Source: Bacteroidales bacterium
GTDB taxonomy: Bacteria; Bacteroidota; Bacteroidia; Bacteroidales; P3
Direction: 5' to 3'
DNA: 64,000 nt
NCBI GenBank assembly: GCA_028708845.1
Contig: JAQVXZ010000012.1
Coordinates: forward strand, 1 to 64,000
Both the position numbers and the translations under genes were made by a program. The stretch's first letter is position 1, and each line of letters begins with the position of its first letter. The notes below the pieces were generated by a model. The model was given only the letters and a program-made list of their open reading frames with translations. It made no database searches and had not been told where the DNA came from. This document shows positions 16,880 through 25,472 of this stretch, one piece after another.

Positions 16880-18547
16880 CTAGAACAATCCTATAATGTG
16901 TCCATCGTCATCAATATCTATACTCTCTGATGAAGGAATTTCTGGAAGCCCTGGCATCAACATCATAGTACCTGATATTGGGATAATAAATCCTGCTCCT
17001 GATGAAAGTTCAACTTCTCTTACCTTAAAAGTAAAGTTCTCAGGTCTTCCTCTTAGTACTGGATTATCAGAAATGGATTTTTGAGTCTTAGCAATACAAA
17101 TAGGAAGGTTTGCAAGTCCAATTTCTTCAATTCTTGCAATATCTGAAGATGCTCTTGTTGAAAACTCAACCTTCTTTGCACCATAAAGATTCATAGCAAT
17201 CTTAGTAATCTTATCCTCAATTGAATCTTCTTTATCGTACATAAACTTAATCTCTGTCTTTTCTTCAACAAGTTTTTCAATTTCTTTTGCAAGTTCAATT
17301 GCTCCATCTCCTCCCTTTGCCCAAACCTCACAAGTAAAAGCTTTTGCTCCTAAGTCTTCACAAGCTTTCTTTACAAAGTCAATTTCTTCTTGAGAGTCAT
17401 CCACAAACTTATTGATAGCTATAACAGGAGTTATTCCAAACAATTTAACATTCTGAATATGTTTTTCTAAGTTTTCAAATCCTTTTTTAACAGCCTCAAG
17501 ATTAATATTGCCTATCTCTTTAACCTTAACTCCACCATGGTAGCGTAATGCTTTAATGGTTGCAACAATAACAATTGCATTAGGTCTTAGTCCAGACTCT
17601 CTACACTTAATATCAATAAACTTTTCTGCTCCAAGGTCTGCAGCAAAACCAGCCTCAGTAACAACAATATCAGAAAGGGTCATTCCCATCTTTGTTCCAA
17701 GAATAGTATTTGTTCCTTGTGCAATATTAGCAAAAGGTCCACCATGAATAATTGCAGGAGTTCCTTCTGTTGTTTGAACAAGATTAGGCTTAATTGCATC
17801 TTTCAAAAGAGCAGCCATAGCACCATTTGCTTTTAAATCTCTTGCAAAAACAGGTTTCTTATCATAAGTATATCCAACTAATATATTACCTAATCTTTCT
17901 TTTAAGTCCTTAATGCTAGAGCTCATACAAAGAATAGCCATAACCTCAGAAGCAGCAGTAATCTTAAACCCAGTCTCACGAGGGATACCATTTGCAGTAC
18001 CACCCAAACCAATAACCATATTTCTTAGCGATCTATCATTCATATCCATCACCCTTGACCAAGTTATAGATCTTGTATCAAGTCCTACACAGTTCTTTTT
18101 GTTTTGAATATTATTATCAATAATAGCAGCCAGAAGGTTATGAGCTTTTTCAATTGCCCCAAAGTCCCCAGTAAAGTGTAGGTTAATATCTTCCATAGGA
18201 ACAACCTGAGCATGTCCTCCACCTGTTGCACCACCTTTCATTCCAAAGACAGGTCCCAAAGAAGGCTCCCTAAGAACAACCATTGCCTTCATCCCTATCT
18301 TATTAAGAGCTTGAGAAAGGCCAATTGAAATAGTAGTCTTTCCTTCCCCAGCAGGCGTTGGAGTCATAGCAGTAACCAAAACTAATTTTGATTTCTTTAC
18401 CTTCTCTTCATCAATTAATTTAAGAGGAAGTTTAGCCTTATACTTTCCGTAATATTCAATATCATCCTTGCAAATATCAAGCTTAGCTGCCATATCTCTT
18501 ATATGTAGCATCTTGTACTCGTGAGCAATTTCTAAATCTGTTTTCAT
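16880..18547 (-). CDS. fhs: Formate-tetrahydrofolate ligase
   Basis: A 555-residue enzyme that joins formate to tetrahydrofolate using ATP, feeding the one-carbon pool. The nucleotide loop TPTPAGEGKTTISIGLSQAL, FGMKGGATGGGHAQVVPM, the long LDTRSITWSRVMDMNDRSLR segment and the C-terminal SGAGFIIPISGTMMLMPGLP are near-diagnostic. Length is normal. It has its own terminator at the 3' side and ~260 bases of non-coding DNA upstream. No formate-metabolism genes are next to it. Confidence 0.97.
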   Translation of the reverse strand: MKTDLEIAHEYKMLHIRDMAAKLDICKDDIEYYGKYKAKLPLKLIDEEKVKKSKLVLVTAMTPTPAGEGKTTISIGLSQALNKIGMKAMVVLREPSLGPVFGMKGGATGGGHAQVVPMEDINLHFTGDFGAIEKAHNLLAAIIDNNIQNKKNCVGLDTRSITWSRVMDMNDRSLRNMVIGLGGTANGIPRETGFKITAASEVMAILCMSSSIKDLKERLGNILVGYTYDKKPVFARDLKANGAMAALLKDAIKPNLVQTTEGTPAIIHGGPFANIAQGTNTILGTKMGMTLSDIVVTEAGFAADLGAEKFIDIKCRESGLRPNAIVIVATIKALRYHGGVKVKEIGNINLEAVKKGFENLEKHIQNVKLFGITPVIAINKFVDDSQEEIDFVKKACEDLGAKAFTCEVWAKGGDGAIELAKEIEKLVEEKTEIKFMYDKEDSIEDKITKIAMNLYGAKKVEFSTRASSDIARIEEIGLANLPICIAKTQKSISDNPVLRGRPENFTFKVREVELSSGAGFIIPISGTMMLMPGLPEIPSSESIDIDDDGHIIGLF

Positions 18548-18756
18548 ATATATATTATTTTTAAATTATTATATTCTATACCATATTAACTATAAAATCT
18601 ATCATATATTTTGTTGAGATGAAAACTTTTCTTTTTATCAAATACAATTGCAAGATATATTTTTACTTTATTCAATAAAACAATAACTATACTTTGTTTT
18701 TCAGGACAAATCAATTCACGAAATTAAAACAGCGTTTCATAAAGACCTACTCTTTA

Positions 18757-18805
18757 CAAATTTATATCAAGTCTGTTTTAATTTATATCAAGTCTGTTTT
18801 CAATT
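18757..18805. repeat. 21-bp-period repeat (TATATCAAGTCTG), 2 units
   Basis: TTATATCAAGTCTGTTTT occurs twice with marker C at 18768 and 18789, exactly 21 bp apart, followed by a decayed third unit. It resembles the ATCAAGT-type sequences at about 60760 and 60890. Confidence 0.55.
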
Positions 18806-18812
18806 TTTGTAT

Positions 18813-19058
18813 CTAAGTTGGTTTTAAAACAAATCCCCAAATATTCTCCACAAACCAATACAACCATAACAACACCGTAGTATTAAGAACAATAAATATT
18901 AGTTTTGCTTCATCATTTAAGAGTCTTTCGTCGTGAAGGATTTCTTTGCAGGCATAGCTACAAGTTAATAAAAAAGCTCTATGATAAAAAAAGCTTAATA
19001 TAATGCCAAACAGGGTAAAGGCAATTAGAAATGAATAAATATAGGATAAAATAACCAT
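18813..19058 (-). CDS. Small two-helix membrane protein
   Basis: An 81-residue protein with two hydrophobic helices (residues about 3-26 and 51-72) separated by a charged loop (CKEILHDERLLNDEAK). No family is recognised. A degraded, diverged second copy of much of this gene lies at 19993-20190, on the other side of an insertion-sequence remnant. It borders the accessory region that extends to 25.4 kb. Confidence 0.45.
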   Translation of the reverse strand: MVILSYIYSFLIAFTLFGIILSFFYHRAFLLTCSYACKEILHDERLLNDEAKLIFIVLNTTVLLWLYWFVENIWGFVLKPT

Positions 19059-19163
19059 TAAGCCTAAACTTCAAAGACATATCACTAAGCTCCAATATAA
19101 AATAACTTAGTAATAATCTCATATATCTTGACTTCCATCTTTTCTTTCAAAGATTTAATCTCC

Positions 19164-19246
19164 AATTCATGCCATGAATTGGGTGGAATCATGCCATGAT
19201 TCTACCAACATCATGGCATGATTCCACCAACATCATGCCATGAATT
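19164..19246. repeat. Palindrome array P2: 4 units, 22-bp period
   Basis: The first unit AATTCATGCCATGAATT is a perfect 17-bp palindrome around one central base; GAATCATGCCATGATTC and two further variants follow. Centres are at 19172, 19194, 19216 and 19238, exactly 22 bp apart. The array ends in GAAGACTGAAACAAAGGAAC, related to the 21-bp units elsewhere. Confidence 0.8.
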
Positions 19247-19384
19247 GAAGACTGAAACAAAGGAACAAAAGTTTAGTATGGTGATTGGGGAGTATGAAAG
19301 CTTGATACAAGACAAGTTTTAAAAGAAAATTACCTCTGAACCTTGACCCTAATTTTTCTTTTAACTTGTAATTCGTTTCCTATC

Positions 19385-19950
19385 AAGTGTTGAGAATGTT
19401 CAACTTAGTAGTATACAATTGATATTAAATCATGTTTTTAATAAGATTGGATTAGCTAAGTTTGGATTTAATAAGTTTGAAGATGTTATATTAAATCATT
19501 TGGTAATTTCACCTATTTGTCAACCTCGCAGTAGGGTTGCAACTGTTGATTATTTAATATCATATTTTTGATGAAGATATTGAGTTGTTTAAGATATATA
19601 GATATTTAGATAAATTGCATGATAGTCAAAAAGAAATAGCACAACAAATCAGTAGTGGAGGACTTTGTAAATATATTTGATTTAATTGATTTTGTTCTTG
19701 TTGGAGACTCTGGATTAATAAACAAAGAGAATATCGCTCTAATAGAGGAAAAACAATATAAATATATAATTGGTGCCAGAATTAAGAATGAGTACAAAAC
19801 AATTACCACATTAAAAATACGAATTCCATTAAGCAATGAGACGATGACAAAAACGATGTTACTTACTCTCTGACATAAATCTATGGAGAAATTGTTTGAT
19901 GATGATTTCTGAATATCCTGTTTGAGTGAGTCTTTTATAAAGTCAGGACA
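19385..19950 (+). pseudogene. IS1634-family transposase remnant
   Basis: Broken reading frames along this stretch encode pieces of an IS1634/IS4-superfamily transposase: FNKIGLAKFGFNKFEDVILNHLV, then VATVDYLISYF, then FKIYRYLDKLHDSQKEIAQQIS, then LVGDSGLINKENI with IIGARIKNEY. The order is right but frames shift between the pieces and a large middle part is missing, so the element is dead. The 3' tail matches the left window edge (1-122). It sits between two copies of a small membrane-protein gene. Confidence 0.7.
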
Positions 19951-19992
19951 ACCTAACCAACACCGTAGGATTAAGAAAAATACTCAATAAAA

Positions 19993-20190
19993 TTTATTAA
20001 AAAATATTTGGAAATTAGAAAAATAAATATTAGTTTTGCTTCGTCATTTAAGGTTTGTTCGTCGTGAAGGATTTCTTTGCAGGTATAGCGACAAGTAGAT
20101 AAAAAATCTCTATGATAAAAAAATCTCAAAACAATGCCAAACAGGGTAAAGGCAATTAGAAATGAATAAATATCAGATAAAATATCCTAA
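19993..20190 (-). pseudogene. Degraded copy of the 81-aa membrane-protein gene
   Basis: Shares long identical runs with 18870-19055 (for example CGTCGTGAAGGATTTCTTTG and CAAACAGGGTAAAGGCAATT), but carries an insertion of about 56 bases and substitutions that break the frame. It is a direct repeat of the region at 18.87-19.06 kb, flanking the transposase remnant. Confidence 0.65.
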
Positions 20191-20234
20191 TCATATAGAA
20201 ATGTTGGAGTATAAATACCACGCGAAATATCATT

Positions 20235-21635
20235 ATGCAGTTTGATTCTATAATATTCTTGTTTTTTGCGACTTTGTTTTTTTGTATTTGGCGTTTTGCG
20301 AAATCTAATATTTCATTTAAATTAATATTCCTAACAGTCGCATCTTTTTTGTTTTATGGTTGGTGGGATTGGAGGTTTATTTTTTTAATATTATTTAGCG
20401 GGTTTATTGATTACTTTGCTGCTATTGGAATTATATCTTACCCTAAAAGTAAAAAGCTCTTATTAATCTTCTCATTACTAGCTAATATTGGGACACTTTC
20501 AATATTTAAGTATTCTGGATTTATTTCTGAGAATATAGATTTGCTTTTGGGTACTTCTTTGAATAGTCAAATTAATAACTTTCTTCTCATTACACCTATA
20601 GGCATTAGTTTCTACACTTTTCAAAGTATGAGTTATACAATTGACGTGTATAAAGGAAAGTTTAAGCCGACTAAAAACGTTTTTCAGTTTTTTGCATATT
20701 TATCAATGTTCCCTCAATTAGTAGCGGGTCCTATCGTCAGAGCAAAAGATATGCTCCCACAATTGATAGGGCAACGACAACCATTGAAAGAAGACCGTTG
20801 GGAAGGTTTCCGGCTTATAGTAAAGGGGTGTTTTAAAAAAATGGTAATTGCAGATAATTTAGCTCCAATTGTTGCCACGGCATTTAATAGCTCAATAGCT
20901 TCTGAAAATTCTTTTTTTTGGTGGGGTGCAGTTATTGCATTTGCTTTTCAGATCTATTGCGATTTTTCAGGTTATAGTGACATTGCTTGTGGTTTGGCGC
21001 GATGGATGGGGTATTCTTTTCCTGATAATTTTAATCATCCTTATACTTCTACCTCTTTAAAAGATTTTTGGGGTAGATGGCATATTTCGTTATCTACATG
21101 GTTTCGTGATTATGTATATATTCCGTTAGGAGGGAATAAGAAAAGTAATTATCAAAGTCATATAAATATGTGGATCACTATGTTAATTTCTGGCCTTTGG
21201 CACGGAGCTGCTTGGACATATATTATTTGGGGTGGAGTGCACGCCTTATTCCTAAGTATAGAAAGGATAGTAGGATGGCCTGCGCAAAAACAAACAAACC
21301 AATTTATTCGATTTACAGCTTGGGTTTTTGTTATTTTAGAAATATTGGTTGCTTGGGTTTTTTTTAGAGCCTCTTCTGTCCAACAAGCTTTTGATATTTT
21401 AAAAACAATGTTTTCTTTCAAAGGGAATATGACTTTAGGGTGGGGTCTTAATGGAAGTGTTTTTCTTCTGATAATAATCATAAGAGAAATAATGGTATAT
21501 ATTGGGATAGATAAGAAGTTTAAATTCAGACATTCAATTGGCTTTTTTGCAGAAATGTTATTCTATGCTGTTTTAATTACATTAATCATCTTTTTTAGAG
21601 GAAGCGGAAGTGAATTTATTTATTTTCAATTTTAA
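20235..21635 (+). CDS. MBOAT-family O-acyltransferase (AlgI/DltB-like)
   Basis: A 466-residue polytopic membrane enzyme of the MBOAT family. The N-terminal pattern (FLFFATLFFCIWRF, then SFLFYGWWDWRF) and the central PIGISFYTFQSMSYTIDVYKG and FPQLVAGPIVRA are characteristic of the AlgI branch. So are DFSGYSDIACGLARWMGY, FWGRWHISLSTWFRDYVYIPLGG and the catalytic-histidine region GLWHGAAW. Such proteins pass acyl groups across the inner membrane onto polysaccharides. The next gene (gap 3 bases) encodes an SGNH-like partner that would complete the transfer, so the pair very likely acylates a cell-surface glycan. It lies in an IS-rich region, hinting at acquisition. Confidence 0.92.
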   Translation: MQFDSIIFLFFATLFFCIWRFAKSNISFKLIFLTVASFLFYGWWDWRFIFLILFSGFIDYFAAIGIISYPKSKKLLLIFSLLANIGTLSIFKYSGFISENIDLLLGTSLNSQINNFLLITPIGISFYTFQSMSYTIDVYKGKFKPTKNVFQFFAYLSMFPQLVAGPIVRAKDMLPQLIGQRQPLKEDRWEGFRLIVKGCFKKMVIADNLAPIVATAFNSSIASENSFFWWGAVIAFAFQIYCDFSGYSDIACGLARWMGYSFPDNFNHPYTSTSLKDFWGRWHISLSTWFRDYVYIPLGGNKKSNYQSHINMWITMLISGLWHGAAWTYIIWGGVHALFLSIERIVGWPAQKQTNQFIRFTAWVFVILEILVAWVFFRASSVQQAFDILKTMFSFKGNMTLGWGLNGSVFLLIIIIREIMVYIGIDKKFKFRHSIGFFAEMLFYAVLITLIIFFRGSGSEFIYFQF

Positions 21636-21638
21636 TAT

Positions 21639-22559
21639 ATGGAAAAGTTTAAGCACAATATATGGATAACTCTTTTATTAGCTATAATTTTAATAGGTAT
21701 TTTTGGATATATTTTACCGAAAAATCCCGATAAGTACTTAAAAGATAGATTCTGGTCATTTAAGGTGCACAACAGTAGAAAATATAATTTTATAATTCTC
21801 GGAGATAGTAGGACTTATAGGGGAATTTCTCCATATGAAATTGAAAATATATTACCTGAATTTTCAGTGTTTAATTTTGCATTTTCAAACGGAGGACTAA
21901 ATCCTATGATTTATAAGGCTACAGACGCAAAATTAAATGAAATGGGTGAACCTAAAATTATTCTTTTAGGAGTATCCGCATTAACAATAAATGATTTAAG
22001 TCTGCCAAATGAACAGTATATACAGGAATTAACTAGAGCAAAAGAAGAGATTTTTGAAAGGATCTATTTTGGTGAATATTTAAATTATTTTAGTCCAGTT
22101 ACTCCTATTATGATTAAAGATTTAATAAAAGGAGAAAAAATGAAGAGCAATTATATTAGTATTTATCATGATAATGGTTGGGTTGAATCAGAGAAGTTCC
22201 CTCAAGATACTATGGAAGCTATGCCTTATTATGAAAAAGATTTTACTATACATTCTACCAATTACCAACTTGTTAATCAGTTATGTGAACAAATAAGAAC
22301 GTGGGAATCAAAAGGGATAAAGGTCTTCGCTTTTCGTCCGCCAGCATCCATCCCTTTAGTTGCTCTGGAAGATTCTACTGGGAACTATAATGAACATCTA
22401 ATAAAACAAAAAATTGAATTATCAGGAGGTCATTGGATTGATATCGATCCAACTTCGTATAATACGTATGATGGAAGTCATTTATCTAAGGGAGAAGCGC
22501 GTAAGCTTTCTAAATATATAGCTAATGAGGTAAAGATTTTTCTTAATAATAAGCCCTAA
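21639..22559 (+). CDS. SGNH-hydrolase-like acyl-transfer partner of MBOAT
   Basis: A 306-residue protein with an N-terminal membrane anchor (residues 9-27) and an extracytoplasmic SGNH-like domain. The block I motif FIILGDSRTYRGI gives the nucleophilic Ser, and the C-terminal DGSHLS supplies the Asp/His pair. The middle region is family-specific. Its position 3 bases after an AlgI-type MBOAT mirrors AlgX/AlgJ or DltD partners, so it probably transfers the acyl group to a polymer outside the membrane. The target polymer is unknown. Confidence 0.8.
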   Translation: MEKFKHNIWITLLLAIILIGIFGYILPKNPDKYLKDRFWSFKVHNSRKYNFIILGDSRTYRGISPYEIENILPEFSVFNFAFSNGGLNPMIYKATDAKLNEMGEPKIILLGVSALTINDLSLPNEQYIQELTRAKEEIFERIYFGEYLNYFSPVTPIMIKDLIKGEKMKSNYISIYHDNGWVESEKFPQDTMEAMPYYEKDFTIHSTNYQLVNQLCEQIRTWESKGIKVFAFRPPASIPLVALEDSTGNYNEHLIKQKIELSGGHWIDIDPTSYNTYDGSHLSKGEARKLSKYIANEVKIFLNNKP

Positions 22560-22650
22560 AATTACACAACAAGATTGCGACTAAATGAAAAAATTATGGA
22601 CACTGTAAAATATGGGACTGTACAATATTTTGTGTAAATGAGGAAGTACG

Positions 22651-23040
22651 GATCTCAAAAAACTTACTCAAAATTTTTCCTTAATAAAAAAAGATTTTTC
22701 CTTAATAAAAAAGTTTTTTTCCTTAATATAAATTATTTTTTCCTTAATATAAATTCAATTAGTTTAAATCTATTTTCCTACAAACCTTTCACCCCTTCCT
22801 GGTAATCATGAAAATCCTTTAATCTTGTAAATCCTGATTCTGACTAAAAAAACGTACTCAGAATTTTTCCTTAATAAAAAAGTTTTTTTCCTTAATATAA
22901 ATTTTTTTTTCCTTAATATAAATTCAATTAGATTAAATCTATTTTCCTACAAACCTTTCACCCCTTCGTGGTAATCATGAAAATCCTTTAATCTTGTAAA
23001 TCTTGATTCTGATCAAAAAGCTTACTAATAATTTTTCCTT
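22651..23040. repeat. Tandem duplication containing 21-bp-period TTTTTCCTTAATA units
   Basis: Copy 1 (about 22651-22844) and copy 2 (about 22845-23013) share long identical stretches, and a third begins at 23014. Each starts with an array of TTTTTCCTTAATA units. Marker CC pairs in copy 1 are at 22679, 22700, 22721 and 22742; in copy 2 at 22869, 22890 and 22911, all exactly 21 bp apart. Copy 2 is one unit shorter. No coding potential is seen. Confidence 0.75.
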
Positions 23041-23388
23041 AACTTATTTTTGAAGAAGTCCCATCTAAATTTCTTTTTCTCACATTGTAGATTTGGTACT
23101 TTTCTATTGTTAGACCGTTGTAAAATCCAACGGTCTTCTTTTAGGAGTTTGTCATAGACTATTCTTTTTGTCATTTCTGCAGGAAAGCGACTTATTAAAC
23201 TATGGTCTGGGCAATTGTCTTCCAAACTCAATCCTAAGAATTTACTAAATGATATCTTATCATTTACTTGGTCTTTTGATAAGTTGATCTATCTCCTCCC
23301 AATTTATTATTGAATTGATTTGATTGAAGAAAACTTCTTTGACTTTTCTATTATCTGCTGCAATATCAGCAAAACTTGTGAGTTCCAT
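23025..23388 (-). pseudogene. IS5-family transposase remnant with internal deletion
   Basis: On the minus strand, an ATG at 23388 opens MELTSFADIAADNRKVKEVF ... WEEIDQLI, typical of the transposase start. After a deletion the protein resumes in another frame as DKISFSKFLGLSLEDNCPDH and LISRFPAEMTKRIVYDKLL, the N-terminal DNA-binding part of IS5/IS1182-type transposases. The catalytic domain is missing. A TATCTTTG box lies just upstream of the ATG. A hairpin AGACCGTTG/CAACGGTCT at about 23111-23135 lies inside the remnant. Confidence 0.7.
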
Positions 23389-23695
23389 CTTATTTATAGT
23401 GCAAAGATAAGTAAAAAAAACGACTTAACAACCTGTTTGCTAGTCTTTAATGTTGATTTTTACCGTGCAACGGTCTTATTTGATTTGTCTTCTTTTTTTA
23501 TCTTGTTAAATACGATTTTATTGATATTTATTTCATATCCAATGTTCCGAAAAACAAGCGATTAAAAGATTGTTACCATTTATGAACTTAATACACACAA
23601 TAACGGCAGATAATGGGTAAGAACCGCAGACTAAAGGTCAAGCTCTACGAAGTCAATTCGCTTTTTACGTAAAAATTGCATGATAATTAAATATA

Positions 23696-23935
23696 TTTTT
23701 TTACTTTGCAAGACCATACCATTCGTGGGAAAGAGGTAGTAATGAGGACTTAAACAGACTTATTCGACAATACTTCAGAAAAGGAATGGACTTTACAGAG
23801 TTGATAGATAGAGAGATACAAGAGGTTGAAGACAAATTAAACAACAGACCTCGTAAAATATTTGGCTATTTATCATCTCTGAAACAATTAAATAAAATAT
23901 TAACAACAGAAGGAGAAGTTGCATTTAAGACTTGA
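23696..23935 (+). pseudogene. IS30-family transposase C-terminal fragment
   Basis: One open frame encodes FARPYHSWERGSNEDLNRLI, then RQYFRKGMDFTELIDREI and VEDKLNNRPRKIFGYLS, ending at TGA 23933-23935. This is the unmistakable C-terminus of IS30-family transposases. The N-terminal two thirds, including most of the DDE domain, are absent. Confidence 0.85.
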
Positions 23936-24002
23936 ATTCTGCTTAGTAAATAAGTCCAACTTAGGAGTATTTAAAAAGGACTTTACATTAAAACAATATA
24001 AT

Positions 24003-24500
24003 ATGAAAAGGCAAATGTCGTTATTTGTAGCTATTTTAGCTATAAGTGTGTTTATCGTATCTTGTAGTGATAACTTCAAGGATACGAATGAACAAAATCA
24101 AACAATTCAGAAAAAATCTTTAAATCAAGATTACCCCTTTGAGATTTATAATCAATTAAGTGTAGACTTTGATAAAAACTTTAAGAGTTATTTGGAGAAA
24201 CATAATTCTTATATTTTCGTACGAGAAGGAAAGGAATCTCTATCTTGTGATTATGGATTTATAGATTTTGATAGTGAATTAGGTGAAAAAATTACAAAAG
24301 TCACTAATTTAGAAGGAGATGGCATTCATTATGTAATACACAATCCACCAGAGCCCGATTATGATAAATTTAAAGAATGGTGTGACAAAATGAGGGAATT
24401 AGGATATAATATTATGGCACATAAAGATAAAGATGGTAATTACCGCGGTTCAGCTTATACTGATGATGAAATCATGAGACTTTTTGGAAGTAATTATTAA
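24003..24500 (+). CDS. Putative lipoprotein, tandem paralogue 1
   Basis: A 165-residue lipoprotein. I chose the ATG at 24003 because MKRQMSLFVAILAISVFIVS followed by Cys is a complete lipoprotein signal; the open frame upstream overlaps the transposase fragment. The mature part has two cysteine-linked or conserved words, CDYGFIDFDSELGEKI and AHKDKDGNYRGSAYTDDE, both shared with the next gene. The family is unknown to me. It ends near a terminator and lies at the edge of an IS-rich region. Confidence 0.6.
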   Translation: MKRQMSLFVAILAISVFIVSCSDNFKDTNEQNQTIQKKSLNQDYPFEIYNQLSVDFDKNFKSYLEKHNSYIFVREGKESLSCDYGFIDFDSELGEKITKVTNLEGDGIHYVIHNPPEPDYDKFKEWCDKMRELGYNIMAHKDKDGNYRGSAYTDDEIMRLFGSNY

Positions 24501-24517
24501 TATTTTATTAAGAAATT

Positions 24518-24543
24518 AGAGCAAATGCGTCCATGCTCTTTTT
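24518..24543 (+). terminator. Intrinsic terminator between lipoprotein paralogues
   Basis: The stem AGAGCA/TGCTCT with a ~10-base loop is followed by TTTTT. It separates the two lipoprotein genes, so they are likely expressed at least partly independently. Confidence 0.6.
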
Positions 24544-24577
24544 AAACGGATGCTTTTAAAGTTAATAATATTCAAAC

Positions 24578-25072
24578 ATGAAAAAAAATGTTTTAATAGC
24601 AATAATCGCTATAGTATTTACTACATTATTTACTTCTTGTAGTGATAGTTTTAAAGAAGAAAGTTCTATAACTCCTACATTTCAGAAAAAATCAGGACAA
24701 GAATATCTTAATTTATTTATTTTTTCTTCAGAAAAAATAAGTTTTTTAAAATCAATTGATTTTGAATTTTTCTTATTCCCTGATTCATATATAATTTTTA
24801 AATTAAGTAAAGATCCTTCAATGTGTGATTATGGGTATGTAAAAATGGATAGTGAATTGGGTAAAAGATTAAAAGAAGATATTTATTCAGAAGGAGAAGA
24901 TATTTATTATGTACAGAGATTTGGACCAGATAAAGATAGAGTTGCATTTGATGAATGGAATAAGCGAATGATTGAAGAAGGTCTATTGGTTGCTACTCAT
25001 AAAGATAAGTATGGTAATTATTGGGGAGCTGCATATACTGAAGAAGAATGGGCAAATAGAAATAAAAAATAA
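24578..25072 (+). CDS. Putative lipoprotein, tandem paralogue 2
   Basis: A 164-residue lipoprotein with signal MKKNVLIAIIAIVFTTLFTS followed by Cys. It shares with the preceding gene the words SDSFKEE, FQKKS, MCDYGYVKMDSELGKR and ATHKDKYGNYWGAAYTEEE, while the middle section has diverged. Tandem duplication is therefore clear. Function is unknown; the repeated C-D-Y-G and H-K-D-K-x-G-N-Y words would be good anchors for a family search. Confidence 0.6.
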   Translation: MKKNVLIAIIAIVFTTLFTSCSDSFKEESSITPTFQKKSGQEYLNLFIFSSEKISFLKSIDFEFFLFPDSYIIFKLSKDPSMCDYGYVKMDSELGKRLKEDIYSEGEDIYYVQRFGPDKDRVAFDEWNKRMIEEGLLVATHKDKYGNYWGAAYTEEEWANRNKK

Positions 25073-25093
25073 TTATAATAAACTATAATAAGG

Positions 25094-25137
25094 AATAACT
25101 CCTGAAACAATATAAGTTTTAGGAGTTATTTTTTTTT
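25094..25137 (+). terminator. Intrinsic terminator
   Basis: The stem AATAACTCCT/AGGAGTTATT is followed by a long T run, directly after the second lipoprotein gene. Confidence 0.8.
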
Positions 25138-25189
25138 ATCGTTTTCGGCTTAATGGACATTTCTAATGGTTTTACCCTTAGTTTTGCCA

Positions 25190-25472
25190 TATGGTTACTT
25201 CCGTCGAGGTGGATTTCTTTCTTACGAAAGCGGCAGCCGATAACTTGCTTTGCAAGCGGTGAACCGATAAGCACTCCAACTCATCATTACTATAAGGATT
25301 TAAATCTGTAATATAAACAAAGTCAAGATAATGCAAAGAAATATGAATGAGTATCGGATTGCTTATCCAGTTCAACGTTAAATACAAATCCAGTTTTCTT
25401 GATAACAGTTCAATAAAGCTTGATAATGGCTTAGGCTTGCTTTGATATACTTTTCTAATCTGCAAATAAGAC
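25190..25472 (-). repeat. Dispersed ~200-bp repeat, copy B (inverted relative to 3.05 kb)
   Basis: Read in reverse, this matches 3045-3255 over most of its length: CATATTTCTTTGCA, TCTTGACTTTGTTTATATTA, the GCAAAGCAAGTTAT segment and CGGCTGCCGCTTTCGTAAGA. A minus-strand open frame across it looks like chance. No real gene is seen in this ~280-base stretch beyond the repeat. Confidence 0.65.

Noticed and set aside
16880..18812. Riboswitch upstream of fhs
   Set aside because: The 260-base leader region shows AT-rich sequence and a 21-bp direct repeat but no conserved riboswitch core that I can recognise.
19655..19873. A 72-aa gene on the plus strand
   Set aside because: It is a fragment of a broken IS1634-like transposase, not an independent gene.
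23025..23231. A 68-aa minus-strand gene
   Set aside because: It is the N-terminal remnant of an IS5-type transposase with an internal deletion just upstream.
25178..25465. A 95-aa minus-strand gene
   Set aside because: It lies wholly in a dispersed repeat also found inverted at 3.1 kb, has no ribosome site or recognisable domain.
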